DNA of 64,000 nucleotides from Actinacidiphila glaucinigra (GTDB lineage: Bacteria; Actinomycetota; Actinomycetes; Streptomycetales; Streptomycetaceae), in the NCBI RefSeq assembly GCF_900188405.1, contig NZ_FZOF01000012.1, positions 124,001 through 188,000 on the forward strand, read 5' to 3'. This document shows, piece by piece, positions 16,943-25,616 of the stretch; position 1 is the first letter of the stretch; every line of letters starts with the position of its first letter. A program made the translations under genes and the position numbers. The notes under the pieces were generated by a model, which made no database searches, was not told the DNA's origin, and worked only from the letters and a program-made list of their open reading frames with translations.

Positions 16943-18109
16943 CTACGCCGGAAGGCCGAGCTCGCGCGCGATCAGCATGCGCTGCACCTCACTGGTGCCC
17001 TCGCCGATCTCCAGGATCTTGGAATCCCGCCACATGCGGGCGACCGGGTACTCGTTCATGAAGCCGTAGCCGCCGTGCACCTGGGTGGCCTCGCGGGCGT
17101 TGGTGACCGCGATCTCCGAGGAGTAGAGCTTGGCCATCGCCGCCTCCTTCTTGAAGGGCTCGCCGGCGACCAGCCGGGACGCCGCGTCCCGCCAGGCCAG
17201 CCGGGCGGTGTGGGCGCGCATCTCCATGTCGGCGAGCTTGAAGGCGATCGCCTGGTTGCCGCCGATCGGGCGGCCGAAGGCCGTGCGCTCCTTGGCGTAG
17301 GCGACCGACTCGTCCACGCAGCCCTGCGCCAGCCCGGTGGCCAGCGCCGCGATGGCGATCCGGCCCTCGTCCAGGATGCGCAGGAACTGTGCGTAGCCCC
17401 GGCCCTGCTCACCGAGGAGGTTGGCGGCCGGCACACGGCAGTCGGAGAAGGACAGCTCCCGGGTGTCGGAGGCGTTCCAGCCGACCTTGCTGTACTTCTT
17501 CGAGACCGTGAAGCCCGGGGTGCCGGACGGCACGATGATCGAGGAGATCTCCGGGCGGCCGTCCTCCTTCCGGCCGGTGACGGCCGTGACCGTGACCAGC
17601 GCGGTGATGTCGGTGCCCGAGTTGGTGATGAAGCTCTTGGTGCCGTTGATCACCCACTCGTTCGTCGCCTCGTCCAGACGGGCCGTGGTGCGGGTGCCGC
17701 CGGCGTCGGAGCCGCAGTCCGGCTCGGTCAGCCCGAAGGCGCCCAGCTGCTCGCCCGAGGTCAGCTGCGGCAGCCAGGCGCGCTTCTGCTCCTCGGTGCC
17801 GAAGCGGAAGACGGGCATGGCGCCGAGCGAGACCCCCGCCTCCAGGGTGATCGCCACGGAGGAGTCCACCCGGGCGAGCTCCTCCAGGGCGATGCACAGG
17901 GCGAAGTAGTCGCCGCCCATGCCGCCGTACTCCTCGGGGAAGGGCAGCCCGAACAGGCCCATGCGGCCCATCTCGCGGATGATCTCGTAGGGGAACTCGT
18001 CGTGCTCGTAGAACTCGCCGATCTTCGGCGCGACGACGTCGTGCGCGAACTCCTCCACCGTGCGGCGGAGTTCCTCGTACTCGGCGGGGAGCCGGTGGGC
18101 GGTCGTCAT
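16943..18109 (-). CDS. acyl-CoA dehydrogenase (isovaleryl-CoA type, leucine catabolism)
   Basis: A 388-residue FAD-dependent acyl-CoA dehydrogenase. Visible are FGLTEPDCGSDAGG and WVINGTKSFITNSG (FAD and substrate contacts), RTAFGRPIGGNQAIAFKLAD and the C-terminal QVHGGYGFMNEYPVARMWRD segment. ATG 18109 has GGAG about 11 bp upstream; a GTG at 18121 overlaps the stop of the lyase gene (GTGA). It is the last gene of a four-gene minus-strand operon with biotin-dependent carboxylase subunits and HMG-CoA lyase, so isovaleryl-CoA or a related branched acyl-CoA is the likely substrate. Confidence 0.92.
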   Translation of the reverse strand: MTTAHRLPAEYEELRRTVEEFAHDVVAPKIGEFYEHDEFPYEIIREMGRMGLFGLPFPEEYGGMGGDYFALCIALEELARVDSSVAITLEAGVSLGAMPVFRFGTEEQKRAWLPQLTSGEQLGAFGLTEPDCGSDAGGTRTTARLDEATNEWVINGTKSFITNSGTDITALVTVTAVTGRKEDGRPEISSIIVPSGTPGFTVSKKYSKVGWNASDTRELSFSDCRVPAANLLGEQGRGYAQFLRILDEGRIAIAALATGLAQGCVDESVAYAKERTAFGRPIGGNQAIAFKLADMEMRAHTARLAWRDAASRLVAGEPFKKEAAMAKLYSSEIAVTNAREATQVHGGYGFMNEYPVARMWRDSKILEIGEGTSEVQRMLIARELGLPA

Positions 18110-18117
18110 GGCTGTGG

Positions 18118-19074
18118 TCACTCCTGGTGGGAGAGGGCGCGGACGGTACGGGACGGGCTCGGTCGGCCCAATTGCTCCGCCATCCACACGCTGGTGGCGG
18201 TGAGGCGGCTGAGGTCGACCCCGGTCTCGACGCCGAGGCCGTCGAGCATCCAGACCAGGTCCTCGGTGGCGAGGTTCCCGGTGGCGCTCTTGGCGTAGGG
18301 GCAGCCGCCGAGGCCGCCGGCGGAGGCGTCGACGACGGTCACGCCGTGCCGGAGGGCGGCCAGGGTGTTGGACAGCGCCTGGCCGTAGGTGTCGTGGAAG
18401 TGGACGGCGAGCCGCTCGACGGGCACGTCCAGGCCGGCGAGGGCGTCCAGCAGCGCCACGACGTGGCCGGGGGTGGCGACGCCGATGGTGTCGCCGAGGC
18501 TGAGCTCGTCGCAGCCCAGGTCGTACAGCCGGCGGGCCACCGCGGCGACCTGCGGGACGGGCACCGCGCCCTCCCAGGGGTCGCCGAAGCACATCGACAG
18601 ATAGCCGCGCACCCTCGCCCCCGCCTCCTTGGCGGCGGTGACGACCGGCGCGAACATCTCCAGGGACTCCTCGACCGTGCGGTTGAGGTTGGCCTTCGCG
18701 AAGGACTCGGTCGCGCTGCCGAAGACGGCGACCTCGCGCACCCCCAGGGCCAGCGCCCGCTCCAGCCCGCGGCGGTTGGGCACCAGCACGGGCAGCAGGA
18801 CCCCGTCGCCCAGGTCGTCCAGCAGCGGCATCAGCTGCTCGGCGTCGGCGAGCTGGGGCACCCACTCGGGGCGCACGAAACTGGTGGCCTCGACGGTGGT
18901 CAGCCCGGCGTCCGCCAGGCGGTGCACGAACTCCGCCTTGACCTCGGTGGGCACCGTGGCCTTCTCGTTCTGCAGCCCGTCGCGTGCGCCGACCTCGTGG
19001 ATGCGCACCCGCTGCGGCAGCCCGTCCAGGGGCACGGACATGGGCAGCCCGGGGGTTCGCTCGACGGCCGTCAT
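18118..19074 (-). CDS. hydroxymethylglutaryl-CoA lyase
   Basis: A 318-residue HMG-CoA lyase splitting HMG-CoA to acetyl-CoA and acetoacetate, the last step of leucine breakdown. EVGARDGLQNE is the active-site Arg/Asp motif, HFHDTYGQAL holds the metal-binding histidines and GLGGCPYAKSATGN carries the catalytic Cys signature. Its ATG overlaps the stop of the biotin carboxylase gene by four bases (ATGA), implying coupled translation. Operon order is carboxyltransferase, biotin carboxylase, lyase, dehydrogenase. Confidence 0.95.
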   Translation of the reverse strand: MTAVERTPGLPMSVPLDGLPQRVRIHEVGARDGLQNEKATVPTEVKAEFVHRLADAGLTTVEATSFVRPEWVPQLADAEQLMPLLDDLGDGVLLPVLVPNRRGLERALALGVREVAVFGSATESFAKANLNRTVEESLEMFAPVVTAAKEAGARVRGYLSMCFGDPWEGAVPVPQVAAVARRLYDLGCDELSLGDTIGVATPGHVVALLDALAGLDVPVERLAVHFHDTYGQALSNTLAALRHGVTVVDASAGGLGGCPYAKSATGNLATEDLVWMLDGLGVETGVDLSRLTATSVWMAEQLGRPSPSRTVRALSHQE

Positions 19075-21074
19075 TCCGCCTCCCCCTGGTGCGGGGTGAC
19101 GACGGCCAGCACCTGGTCCATGGCGACCGTGCTGCCCGGGGTCACGTCGATCTCGGTGACGGTGCCGTCGTGCGGGGCCGTGATGACGTGCTCCATCTTC
19201 ATCGCCTCCACCACCAGCAGGCTCTGGCCCGCGGTGACCTCGTCGCCCTTGGCGACCTTGACCACGGTCACCGTGCCCGGCATGGGCGCGGCCAGGGTGT
19301 CCACCCCGCCCGCGCCGGCTCCGCCGCGCAGCGCGGCCTCTACCGGGTCGTACGGCTGCAGGTGCCAGCCGTCGCCGTCCCTGCCGAGCCAGTCGCCGGC
19401 GTGGTCGAAGGCGTGCGTGACGCCGTCCCACTCGACGGTGATCCGCTGCCCGGTCTCCGGCAGCAGCCGGGCCCGCAGCGGTGCGCCGTCGCCGACGCGG
19501 ACCTCGGCGTCGTCCGCGGGGCCGCGCGTGCGTACCCGTACGGCGTCGGCACCGGAGACGCGCAGCCAGTGGTCGGTCCAGGCGGGCTCCCCGCCGAGCC
19601 GCCAGCCGCTCGGCACGGAGAAGGGGTCGGTCCAGCCGCCGGCCGCCGGCTCCAGGGCGGCCTGGCGCAGCAGCGCGGCCGCGGCGTACACCTCGGCGGG
19701 CACCTCGGAGGGCACCAGGCCCGCCAGCTCCCGGTCGATCAGTCCGGTGTCCATCTCGCCGGAGACGACGTCGGGGTGGGCCAGGAGGCGGCGCAGGAAA
19801 CCGGTGTTGGTCTCCAGGCCCAGCACGGTCGTCCCGGCGAGGGCCGCCCGCAGCCGGCGCAGCGCCGTCGGGCGGTCGGGGCCGTACGCGATGACCTTGG
19901 CGAGCATGGGGTCGTAGGACGTGCCGATCTCACTGCCGGCGCTGAGCCCGGAGTCGACGCGCACGCCCTCGCCGGCCGGTTCGTCCAGCGCCAGCACGGT
20001 GCCCGCCGACGGCAGGAAGTTCCGCGAGGGCACCTCGGCGCAGATCCGGGCCTCGACGGCGTGCCCGGTCAGGGCGACCTCCTCCTGCCCGAACGACAGC
20101 CGCTCGCCCGCGGCGATCCGCAACTGCCACTCCACCAGGTCCAGCCCGGTGACCAGTTCGGTGACGGGGTGCTCGACCTGGAGGCGGGTGTTCATCTCCA
20201 TGAAGCAGTAGGCGGACGGATCGGCGCCCGGGACGATGAACTCCACCGTGCCCGCGCCGACGTAGCCGCAGGACAGCGCGGCCTGCACGGCGGCGGCGCC
20301 CATGGCGGCCCGGGTCGCCTCGTCCAGCAGGACCGAGGGGGCCTCCTCGATCACCTTCTGGTGGCGGCGCTGCAGCGAGCACTCGCGCTCGCCGAGGTGC
20401 ACCACGTTGCCGTGGCCGTCGGCCAGCACCTGGATCTCGATGTGCCGGGGACGGTCGATCCACCGTTCCACCAGCAGGGTGTCGTCCCCGAAGGAGCCGC
20501 GCGCCTCGCGGCGGGCGGCGGCGATCTCCTCGGCGAGCAGAGCCGTGTCGCGCACCAGGCGCATGCCCTTGCCGCCGCCGCCCGCCGACGGCTTCAGCAG
20601 CACCGGGGTGCCGATCTCCAGGGCGGCGGCCGTCAACTGCCCGTCGGTGAGGCCGCTGCCGCTGCTGCCCGGCACCACCGGGACCCCGGCCTCGCGGACC
20701 GTCTCCTTGGCGCGGATCTTGTCGCCCATGAGCTCGATGGCCCGGGCGGGCGGCCCGATGAAGGCGAGCCCCGCGTCCGCGCAGGCGCGGGCGAAGGCGG
20801 CGTTCTCGGCGAGGAACCCGTAGCCGGGGTGGACGGCCCGGGCGCCGGTGCGGGCGGCGGCCTCCAGCAGCCGCTCGATCGACAGATAGCTCTCGGTGGC
20901 GGCCGCGGGGCCGATGCGCACGGCGGTGTCGGCCTCGCGCACATGGCGGGCGCCGGCGTCGGCGTCGCTGAAGACGGCCACGGAACGGACCCCGAGCCGC
21001 CGCAGGGTGCGGATGACGCGGACGGCGATCTCGCCGCGGTTGGCCACCAGGACGGTGTCGAACATCGCTGACAT
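19071..21074 (-). CDS. acyl-CoA (methylcrotonyl-CoA type) carboxylase, biotin carboxylase/carrier subunit
   Basis: A 667-residue alpha subunit: biotin carboxylase ATP-grasp domain at the N-terminus (LVANRGEIAVRVIRT, SAGGGGKGMR, FMEMNTRLQVEHPVTE), a linker domain, and a C-terminal biotinyl domain with EAMKMEH (biotinylated Lys about residue 625). ATG 21074 is favoured because GGGGAG lies seven bp before it; GTG 21077 and ATG 21065 are also in frame. It works with the adjacent carboxyltransferase. Given the HMG-CoA lyase downstream, 3-methylcrotonyl-CoA is the likely substrate. Confidence 0.94.
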   Translation of the reverse strand: MSAMFDTVLVANRGEIAVRVIRTLRRLGVRSVAVFSDADAGARHVREADTAVRIGPAAATESYLSIERLLEAAARTGARAVHPGYGFLAENAAFARACADAGLAFIGPPARAIELMGDKIRAKETVREAGVPVVPGSSGSGLTDGQLTAAALEIGTPVLLKPSAGGGGKGMRLVRDTALLAEEIAAARREARGSFGDDTLLVERWIDRPRHIEIQVLADGHGNVVHLGERECSLQRRHQKVIEEAPSVLLDEATRAAMGAAAVQAALSCGYVGAGTVEFIVPGADPSAYCFMEMNTRLQVEHPVTELVTGLDLVEWQLRIAAGERLSFGQEEVALTGHAVEARICAEVPSRNFLPSAGTVLALDEPAGEGVRVDSGLSAGSEIGTSYDPMLAKVIAYGPDRPTALRRLRAALAGTTVLGLETNTGFLRRLLAHPDVVSGEMDTGLIDRELAGLVPSEVPAEVYAAAALLRQAALEPAAGGWTDPFSVPSGWRLGGEPAWTDHWLRVSGADAVRVRTRGPADDAEVRVGDGAPLRARLLPETGQRITVEWDGVTHAFDHAGDWLGRDGDGWHLQPYDPVEAALRGGAGAGGVDTLAAPMPGTVTVVKVAKGDEVTAGQSLLVVEAMKMEHVITAPHDGTVTEIDVTPGSTVAMDQVLAVVTPHQGEAE

Positions 21075-21086
21075 CACAGTGCTCCC

Positions 21087-22715
21087 CTACATCCGGAAGA
21101 CGCCGAAGCCCGGCGCCTGCGGATCGCGTTGCGGAATCGGCGCGTTGGCGCAGGCGGTCAGGGCCAGCCCGAGCACCTGACGGGTCTGCAGGGGGTCGAT
21201 GACCCCGTCGTCCCACAGCCGGGCCGTCGCGTAGTAGGCGTTGCCCTGCTCCTCGTACTGGGCGCGGATGGGGGCCTTGAAGCCCTCCTCGTCCTCCGCC
21301 GCCCAGGTGTCGCCGGCGCCCTCGATCTGGTCGCGCTTGACGGTGGCCAGCACGGAGGCGGCCTGCTCGCCGCCCATGACGGAGATCTTGGCGTTGGGCC
21401 ACATCCACAGGAAGCGCGGTGAATAGGCGCGGCCGCACATCGAGTAGTTGCCCGCGCCGTAGGAGCCGCCGATGACCACGGTCAGCTTGGGCACCCGGGT
21501 CGTGGCGACGGCGGTGACCATCTTGGCGCCGTGCTTGGCGATGCCGCCCGCCTCGTACTGACGGCCCACCATGAAGCCCGAGATGTTCTGCAGGAAGAGC
21601 AGCGGGATGCCCCGCTGGTCGCACAACTCGATGAAGTGGGCGCCCTTCTGGGCCGATTCGGAGAACAGGATGCCGTTGTTGGCGACGATCCCCACCGGAT
21701 GGCCGTGGATCCGGGCGAAGCCGGTGACCAGCGTCGTGCCGTACTCGGCCTTGAACTCCGCGAAGCGGCTGCCGTCGACGAGGCGGGCGATCACCTCGCG
21801 GACGTCGTAGGGGGTGCGCGAGTCCACCGGGACCGCGCCGTAGAGCCCGGCCGGGTCGACGACGGGCTCCTCGACGGGTCCGACCGTCCACGGCAGTTCG
21901 CCGCGGGCGGGCAGGGTCGCCACGATGTTCCGCACGATGCGCAGCGCGTGGGCGTCGTCCTCGGCGAGGTGGTCGGTGACGCCGGAGGTGCGGGAGTGCA
22001 CCTCGCCGCCGCCGAGCTCCTCCGCGGTGACCACCTCGCCGGTGGCGGCCTTCACCAGCGGCGGGCCGCCGAGGAAGATCGTGCCCTGGCCGCGGACGAT
22101 CACCGCCTCGTCGCTCATCGCCGGGACGTAGGCGCCGCCCGCCGTGCAGGAGCCGAGGACGGCGGCGATCTGCGGGATGCCGCGCGCGGACATGGTGGCC
22201 TGGTTGAAGAAGATCCGCCCGAAGTGGTCGCGGTCGGGGAAGACCTCGTCCTGCTTCGGCAGGAAGGCGCCGCCGGAGTCGACCAGGTAGACGCACGGCA
22301 GCCGGTTTTCCAGGGCGATCTCCTGGGCGCGCAGGTGCTTCTTGACCGTCATCGGGTAGTACGTGCCGCCCTTGACGGTGGCGTCGTTGGCGACGATCAC
22401 GACCTCGCGGCCGGAGACCCGGCCGATCCCGGCGACGACACCGGCGGCCGGGGCCTGGCCGTCGTACATGCCGTCGGCGGCAAGCGGGGCGAGCTCCAGG
22501 AAGGGGGATCCGGGGTCGAGCAGCCCGTCCACCCGGTCGCGGGGGAGCAGCTTGCCGCGCGCGGTGTGCCGGGCGCGGGCCTTCTCGCCGCCGCCGAGGG
22601 CGGCCGCGGCGAGCTTCTCGCGCAGCCGCGCGGACAGCTCGGCGTGCGCCTTCTCGTTGGCGCGGTAGGCCTCGCCCGCCGGATCCGCGGCGCTGGCGAG
22701 GACGGGTGCTTCCAT
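21087..22715 (-). CDS. accD1: methylcrotonyl-CoA-type carboxylase, carboxyltransferase subunit (AccD1-like)
   Basis: A 542-residue carboxyltransferase with two crotonase-fold halves. LVDSGGAFLPKQDEVFPD and GSCTAGGAYVPAMSDEAVIV (first half) and NNGILFSESAQKGAHFIEL with GGSYGAGNYSMCGRAYSPRF (second half) are hallmarks of the MCC beta subunit rather than the propionyl-CoA type. It is first gene of the leucine-degradation operon. Its promoter region contains two copies of a TetR-type operator. Confidence 0.94.
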   Translation of the reverse strand: MEAPVLASAADPAGEAYRANEKAHAELSARLREKLAAAALGGGEKARARHTARGKLLPRDRVDGLLDPGSPFLELAPLAADGMYDGQAPAAGVVAGIGRVSGREVVIVANDATVKGGTYYPMTVKKHLRAQEIALENRLPCVYLVDSGGAFLPKQDEVFPDRDHFGRIFFNQATMSARGIPQIAAVLGSCTAGGAYVPAMSDEAVIVRGQGTIFLGGPPLVKAATGEVVTAEELGGGEVHSRTSGVTDHLAEDDAHALRIVRNIVATLPARGELPWTVGPVEEPVVDPAGLYGAVPVDSRTPYDVREVIARLVDGSRFAEFKAEYGTTLVTGFARIHGHPVGIVANNGILFSESAQKGAHFIELCDQRGIPLLFLQNISGFMVGRQYEAGGIAKHGAKMVTAVATTRVPKLTVVIGGSYGAGNYSMCGRAYSPRFLWMWPNAKISVMGGEQAASVLATVKRDQIEGAGDTWAAEDEEGFKAPIRAQYEEQGNAYYATARLWDDGVIDPLQTRQVLGLALTACANAPIPQRDPQAPGFGVFRM

Positions 22716-22734
22716 GTCACGGGCCCCCGGAGGA

Positions 22735-22780
22735 GTTAGCGGTCGTTAACGTGTTGTCGACCACGTTAGCGGTCGTTAAC
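22735..22780. promoter_or_regulatory. duplicated TetR-type operator between accD1 and the TetR gene
   Basis: GTTAGCGGTCGTTAAC occurs twice as an exact direct repeat, 22735-22750 and 22765-22780, 30 bp apart (about three helix turns, same face). Each copy is itself an imperfect palindrome, TTARCG-N2-CGYTAA. They lie in the 141-bp divergent spacer and are the obvious sites for the adjacent TetR protein, controlling both directions. Confidence 0.85.
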
Positions 22781-22856
22781 ACGGCTGTCTAGAATGGTAG
22801 GACGATGAGATCGCGGGGGGCGTCCACAGGCCGGACGCCTCGCGGAAAGGTGCGGT

Positions 22857-23480
22857 GTGGAGCCCACGAGGACGGCAGCCAGGACGGCCGGCGGCAGGCG
22901 CGACCAGATCCTGAGGGAGGCCGCGCGGCTCTTCGCCGAGCGCGGGTTCCACGGGGTCGGCGTGGACGAGATAGGGGCGGCGGTCGGCATCAGCGGCCCG
23001 GGGCTGTACCGGCACTTCGCGGGCAAGGACGCGATGCTCGCCGAGCTGCTCGTCGGGATCAGCGGCCGGCTGCACTCGGCGGGCCGCATGCGCGTCGCCG
23101 AGGCCGACGGCGCGGCCGCGGCGCTGGACGCCCTGGTCCGCGGGCACATCGACTTCGCCCTCGACGACCGGGCGCTGATCATCCTGCACGACCGCGAGCT
23201 GGACCGGCTCCGCGACTCCGACCGCAAGCTCGTGCGCCAGCTGCAGCGCCAGTACGTCGAGCAGTGGGTCGCGGTCGTCCGCGAGGTCCATCCCGGGGCG
23301 GCCGAGTCCGAGGTCCGCGCGGCCGTGCACGCCGTCTTCGGCCTGCTCAACTCCACCCCGCACCTCGGCCCGCACGGGGGGCTGCCCGGCCGTTCGGCGA
23401 CCGCCGTGCTGCTGCACCGGCTGGCCCTGGGCGCCTTCGCCGCTCTGGACAGCGCGCACAACCGGGAAGTAACTTACTGA
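22857..23480 (+). CDS. TetR family regulator of the acyl-CoA catabolic cluster
   Basis: A 207-residue TetR repressor. The N-terminal helix-turn-helix reads AARLFAERGFHGVGVDEIG then AAVGISGPGLYRHFAGKDAM. The C-terminal half is a helical ligand-binding domain, probably sensing an acyl-CoA. GTG 22857 has GGAAAGG upstream. It sits between the divergent carboxylase operon and the downstream acyl-CoA dehydrogenase, with two matched operators just before it, so it is the local repressor and probably autoregulated. Confidence 0.9.
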   Translation: MEPTRTAARTAGGRRDQILREAARLFAERGFHGVGVDEIGAAVGISGPGLYRHFAGKDAMLAELLVGISGRLHSAGRMRVAEADGAAAALDALVRGHIDFALDDRALIILHDRELDRLRDSDRKLVRQLQRQYVEQWVAVVREVHPGAAESEVRAAVHAVFGLLNSTPHLGPHGGLPGRSATAVLLHRLALGAFAALDSAHNREVTY

Positions 23481-23494
23481 GCGCTTGCTTATCG
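23476..23494. promoter_or_regulatory. candidate second operator before acdH
   Basis: TTACTGAGCGCTTGCTTA, centred on the palindrome AGCGCT, covers the end of the TetR gene and the short gap before the dehydrogenase. Similar AGCGCTTGCT-type sequences precede acyl-CoA dehydrogenase genes of actinomycetes as TetR-family sites (from memory). It differs from the TTAGCGGTCGTTAA operators upstream, so a second regulator may act here. Confidence 0.4.
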
Positions 23495-23517
23495 CTCGGG
23501 TGCAGAGGAGGCGCCAA

Positions 23518-24675
23518 GTGCGTCGCACGGTATTCAACGAGGACCACGAGGCCTTCCGGGAGACGATCCGGGACTTCATCGCCAACGAGGTCGTGCCCGT
23601 CTACCCCGAGTGGGAGGAGGCCGGGTACCCGCCCCGCGACTTCTACCGGCGCCTGGGCGAGCTGGGCATCTTCGGCATCGAGGTGCCCGAGGAGTACGGC
23701 GGCGCCGGCATCACGGGCTGGAAGTTCAGCGCCGTGGTGACCGAGGAGTGCGCCCGCGCCGGCGTCAGCTTCGGCAGCAGCGGCGTGCACACCGGCCTGG
23801 TGCTCCCGTACCTCCTCGAGTTCGCAAGCGACGAGCAGAAGAAGCGCTGGCTGCCCGACTTCATCAGCGGCGACATGATGACCGCCATCGCCATGACCGA
23901 GCCCGGCACCGGCTCGGACCTGGCCGGCATGACCACCACCGCCAGGCTCTCCGAGGACGGCACCCACTACGTCCTCAACGGCGCCAAGACCTTCATCACC
24001 GGCGGCGTGGTCGCCGACCGCGTGCTGGTCGTCTGCCGCACCTCGCCCGCCACCCCGGAGGACCGCCGCCGCGGCCTGTCGATCCTCGTGGTCGACACCA
24101 CGAGCGAGGGCTACGCCGTCGGCCGCAAGCTGGAGAAGATCGGCCTGCGCACCTCCGACACCGCGGAGCTGTCGTTCAGCGACGTCAAGGTCCCCGTCGA
24201 GGACCTGCTCGGCGAGGAGGGCAGGGCCTTCTCCTACCTGGCCCACAACCTGCCGGTCGAGCGCCTCGCGATCGCGGTCGGCTCCTACGCCCAGGCCGAC
24301 GCCGCCGTCCGCTTCGCCACCCAGTACGTGCGCGACCGCAAGGTCTTCGGCAAGAGCGTCGCCGAGTTCCAGAACACCAAGTTCGTGCTCGCCGAGTGCG
24401 CCTCCGACGTCGACGCCATGCAGGCCGTCGTCGACCGCGGCCTGGAGGCCCACGAGCACGGCGACTTCACCGCCGCCGACGCCGCGCGCGCCAAGCTGTT
24501 TTGCACCGAGACCGCGGCCAAGGTCATCGACCGCTGCCTCCAGCTGCACGGCGGCTACGGCTACATGCTGGAGTACCCGATCGCCCGCCTGTACGCGGAC
24601 AACCGCGTGCACCGTATCTACGGCGGCACCAGCGAGGTCATGAAGTCGATCATCGCCAAGTCGATGGGGCTGTGA
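23518..24675 (+). CDS. acdH: acyl-CoA dehydrogenase AcdH-like
   Basis: A 385-residue FAD-dependent acyl-CoA dehydrogenase, beginning VRRTVFNEDHEAFRETIRDF from GTG 23518 (GAGGAGG about six bp upstream). Motifs: IAMTEPGTGSDLAGM, YVLNGAKTFITGG, DRKVFGKSVAEFQNTKFVLAE abbreviated to FGKSVAEFQ, and LQLHGGYGYMLEYPIARLYAD. In S. coelicolor the acdH gene in this position oxidises branched-chain acyl-CoAs, feeding polyketide precursor supply; the same role is inferred. It lies 37 bp after the TetR gene and 31 bp before the thioesterase gene. Confidence 0.9.
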   Translation: MRRTVFNEDHEAFRETIRDFIANEVVPVYPEWEEAGYPPRDFYRRLGELGIFGIEVPEEYGGAGITGWKFSAVVTEECARAGVSFGSSGVHTGLVLPYLLEFASDEQKKRWLPDFISGDMMTAIAMTEPGTGSDLAGMTTTARLSEDGTHYVLNGAKTFITGGVVADRVLVVCRTSPATPEDRRRGLSILVVDTTSEGYAVGRKLEKIGLRTSDTAELSFSDVKVPVEDLLGEEGRAFSYLAHNLPVERLAIAVGSYAQADAAVRFATQYVRDRKVFGKSVAEFQNTKFVLAECASDVDAMQAVVDRGLEAHEHGDFTAADAARAKLFCTETAAKVIDRCLQLHGGYGYMLEYPIARLYADNRVHRIYGGTSEVMKSIIAKSMGL

Positions 24676-24706
24676 CCGGACGGTACGCCGACCCCGAGAG
24701 ACGCAC

Positions 24707-25588
24707 GTGACCCACCACGCACTGCAGTCCCTGCTCGATCTGCTCGACCTGGAGCGGATCGAGCAGGACATCTTCCGCGGCGCCAGCCGCCCCGCCGTCG
24801 TCCCCCGCGTCTTCGGGGGCCAGGTCGCCGCACAGGCGCTGGTCGCGGCGGGGCGCACGGTCCCCGAAGGACGCGACGCCCACTCCCTGCACGCCTATTT
24901 CCTGCGCATGGGGGACCCGGGCGCGCCGATCGTCTACCAGGTCGACCGCATCCGTGACGGCCGCTCCTTCACCACCCGCCGGGTGGTCGCGGTGCAGCAC
25001 GGACAGCCGATCTTCCACCTCTCCGCGTCCTTCCAGACGTACGAGGACGGGCTGGAGCACCAGGAGCCGATGCCGCCGGCGCCGGACCCGGAGTCCCTGC
25101 CCACCGGGGAGGAGCTGCTGCTCCCGCACCGGGACCGGTTCCCCGACCCCTCGGTCGTGGACCGCCTCCTGGAGGCCAGGGCCGCCGTCGACCTGCGCTA
25201 CGCCGACGCCCCGCCGTTCCTCGCCGCCGGGGCCGGGCCGCGTGAGCCCCGCTCCCAGGTGTGGTTCCGCACCAACGGCAAGCTCGCCGACGACCCGCTG
25301 CTCCACGTCTGCCTCGCCACCTATGTGTCGGACATGACGCTGCTGGACTCCGTGCTGCTGGCCCACGGACGCGGCGGCTGGGCGGTCGGCGACGTGGTCG
25401 GTGCCAGCCTGGACCACGCCATGTGGTTCCACCGGCCGTTCCGCGCCGACGAGTGGCTGCTGTACGACCAGCAGAGCCCCTCCGCCTCCGGAGGGCGCGG
25501 GCTCGGCACCGCGCGCATCTACACCCAGGACGGGCGGCTCGCCGTCTCCGTCATCCAGGAGGGCGTGGTCCGCGTACCGCGGGACTGA
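24707..25588 (+). CDS. tesB: acyl-CoA thioesterase II (TesB family)
   Basis: A 293-residue double-hotdog thioesterase. GGQVAAQALVAAGRTVPEGR and SLHAYFLRMGDPGAPIVYQV form the first hotdog; SLDHAMWFHRPFRADEWLLY and GGRGLGTARIYTQDGRLAVS form the second with the conserved Asp/Thr/Gln region. It hydrolyses acyl-CoA to free acid and CoA and may relieve acyl-CoA build-up in this pathway. It starts at GTG 24707, close behind acdH, and is probably in the same transcript. Confidence 0.9.
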   Translation: MTHHALQSLLDLLDLERIEQDIFRGASRPAVVPRVFGGQVAAQALVAAGRTVPEGRDAHSLHAYFLRMGDPGAPIVYQVDRIRDGRSFTTRRVVAVQHGQPIFHLSASFQTYEDGLEHQEPMPPAPDPESLPTGEELLLPHRDRFPDPSVVDRLLEARAAVDLRYADAPPFLAAGAGPREPRSQVWFRTNGKLADDPLLHVCLATYVSDMTLLDSVLLAHGRGGWAVGDVVGASLDHAMWFHRPFRADEWLLYDQQSPSASGGRGLGTARIYTQDGRLAVSVIQEGVVRVPRD

Positions 25589-25616
25589 TCCACCGGGTCG
25601 CAGGTCGTCGCGGCCG

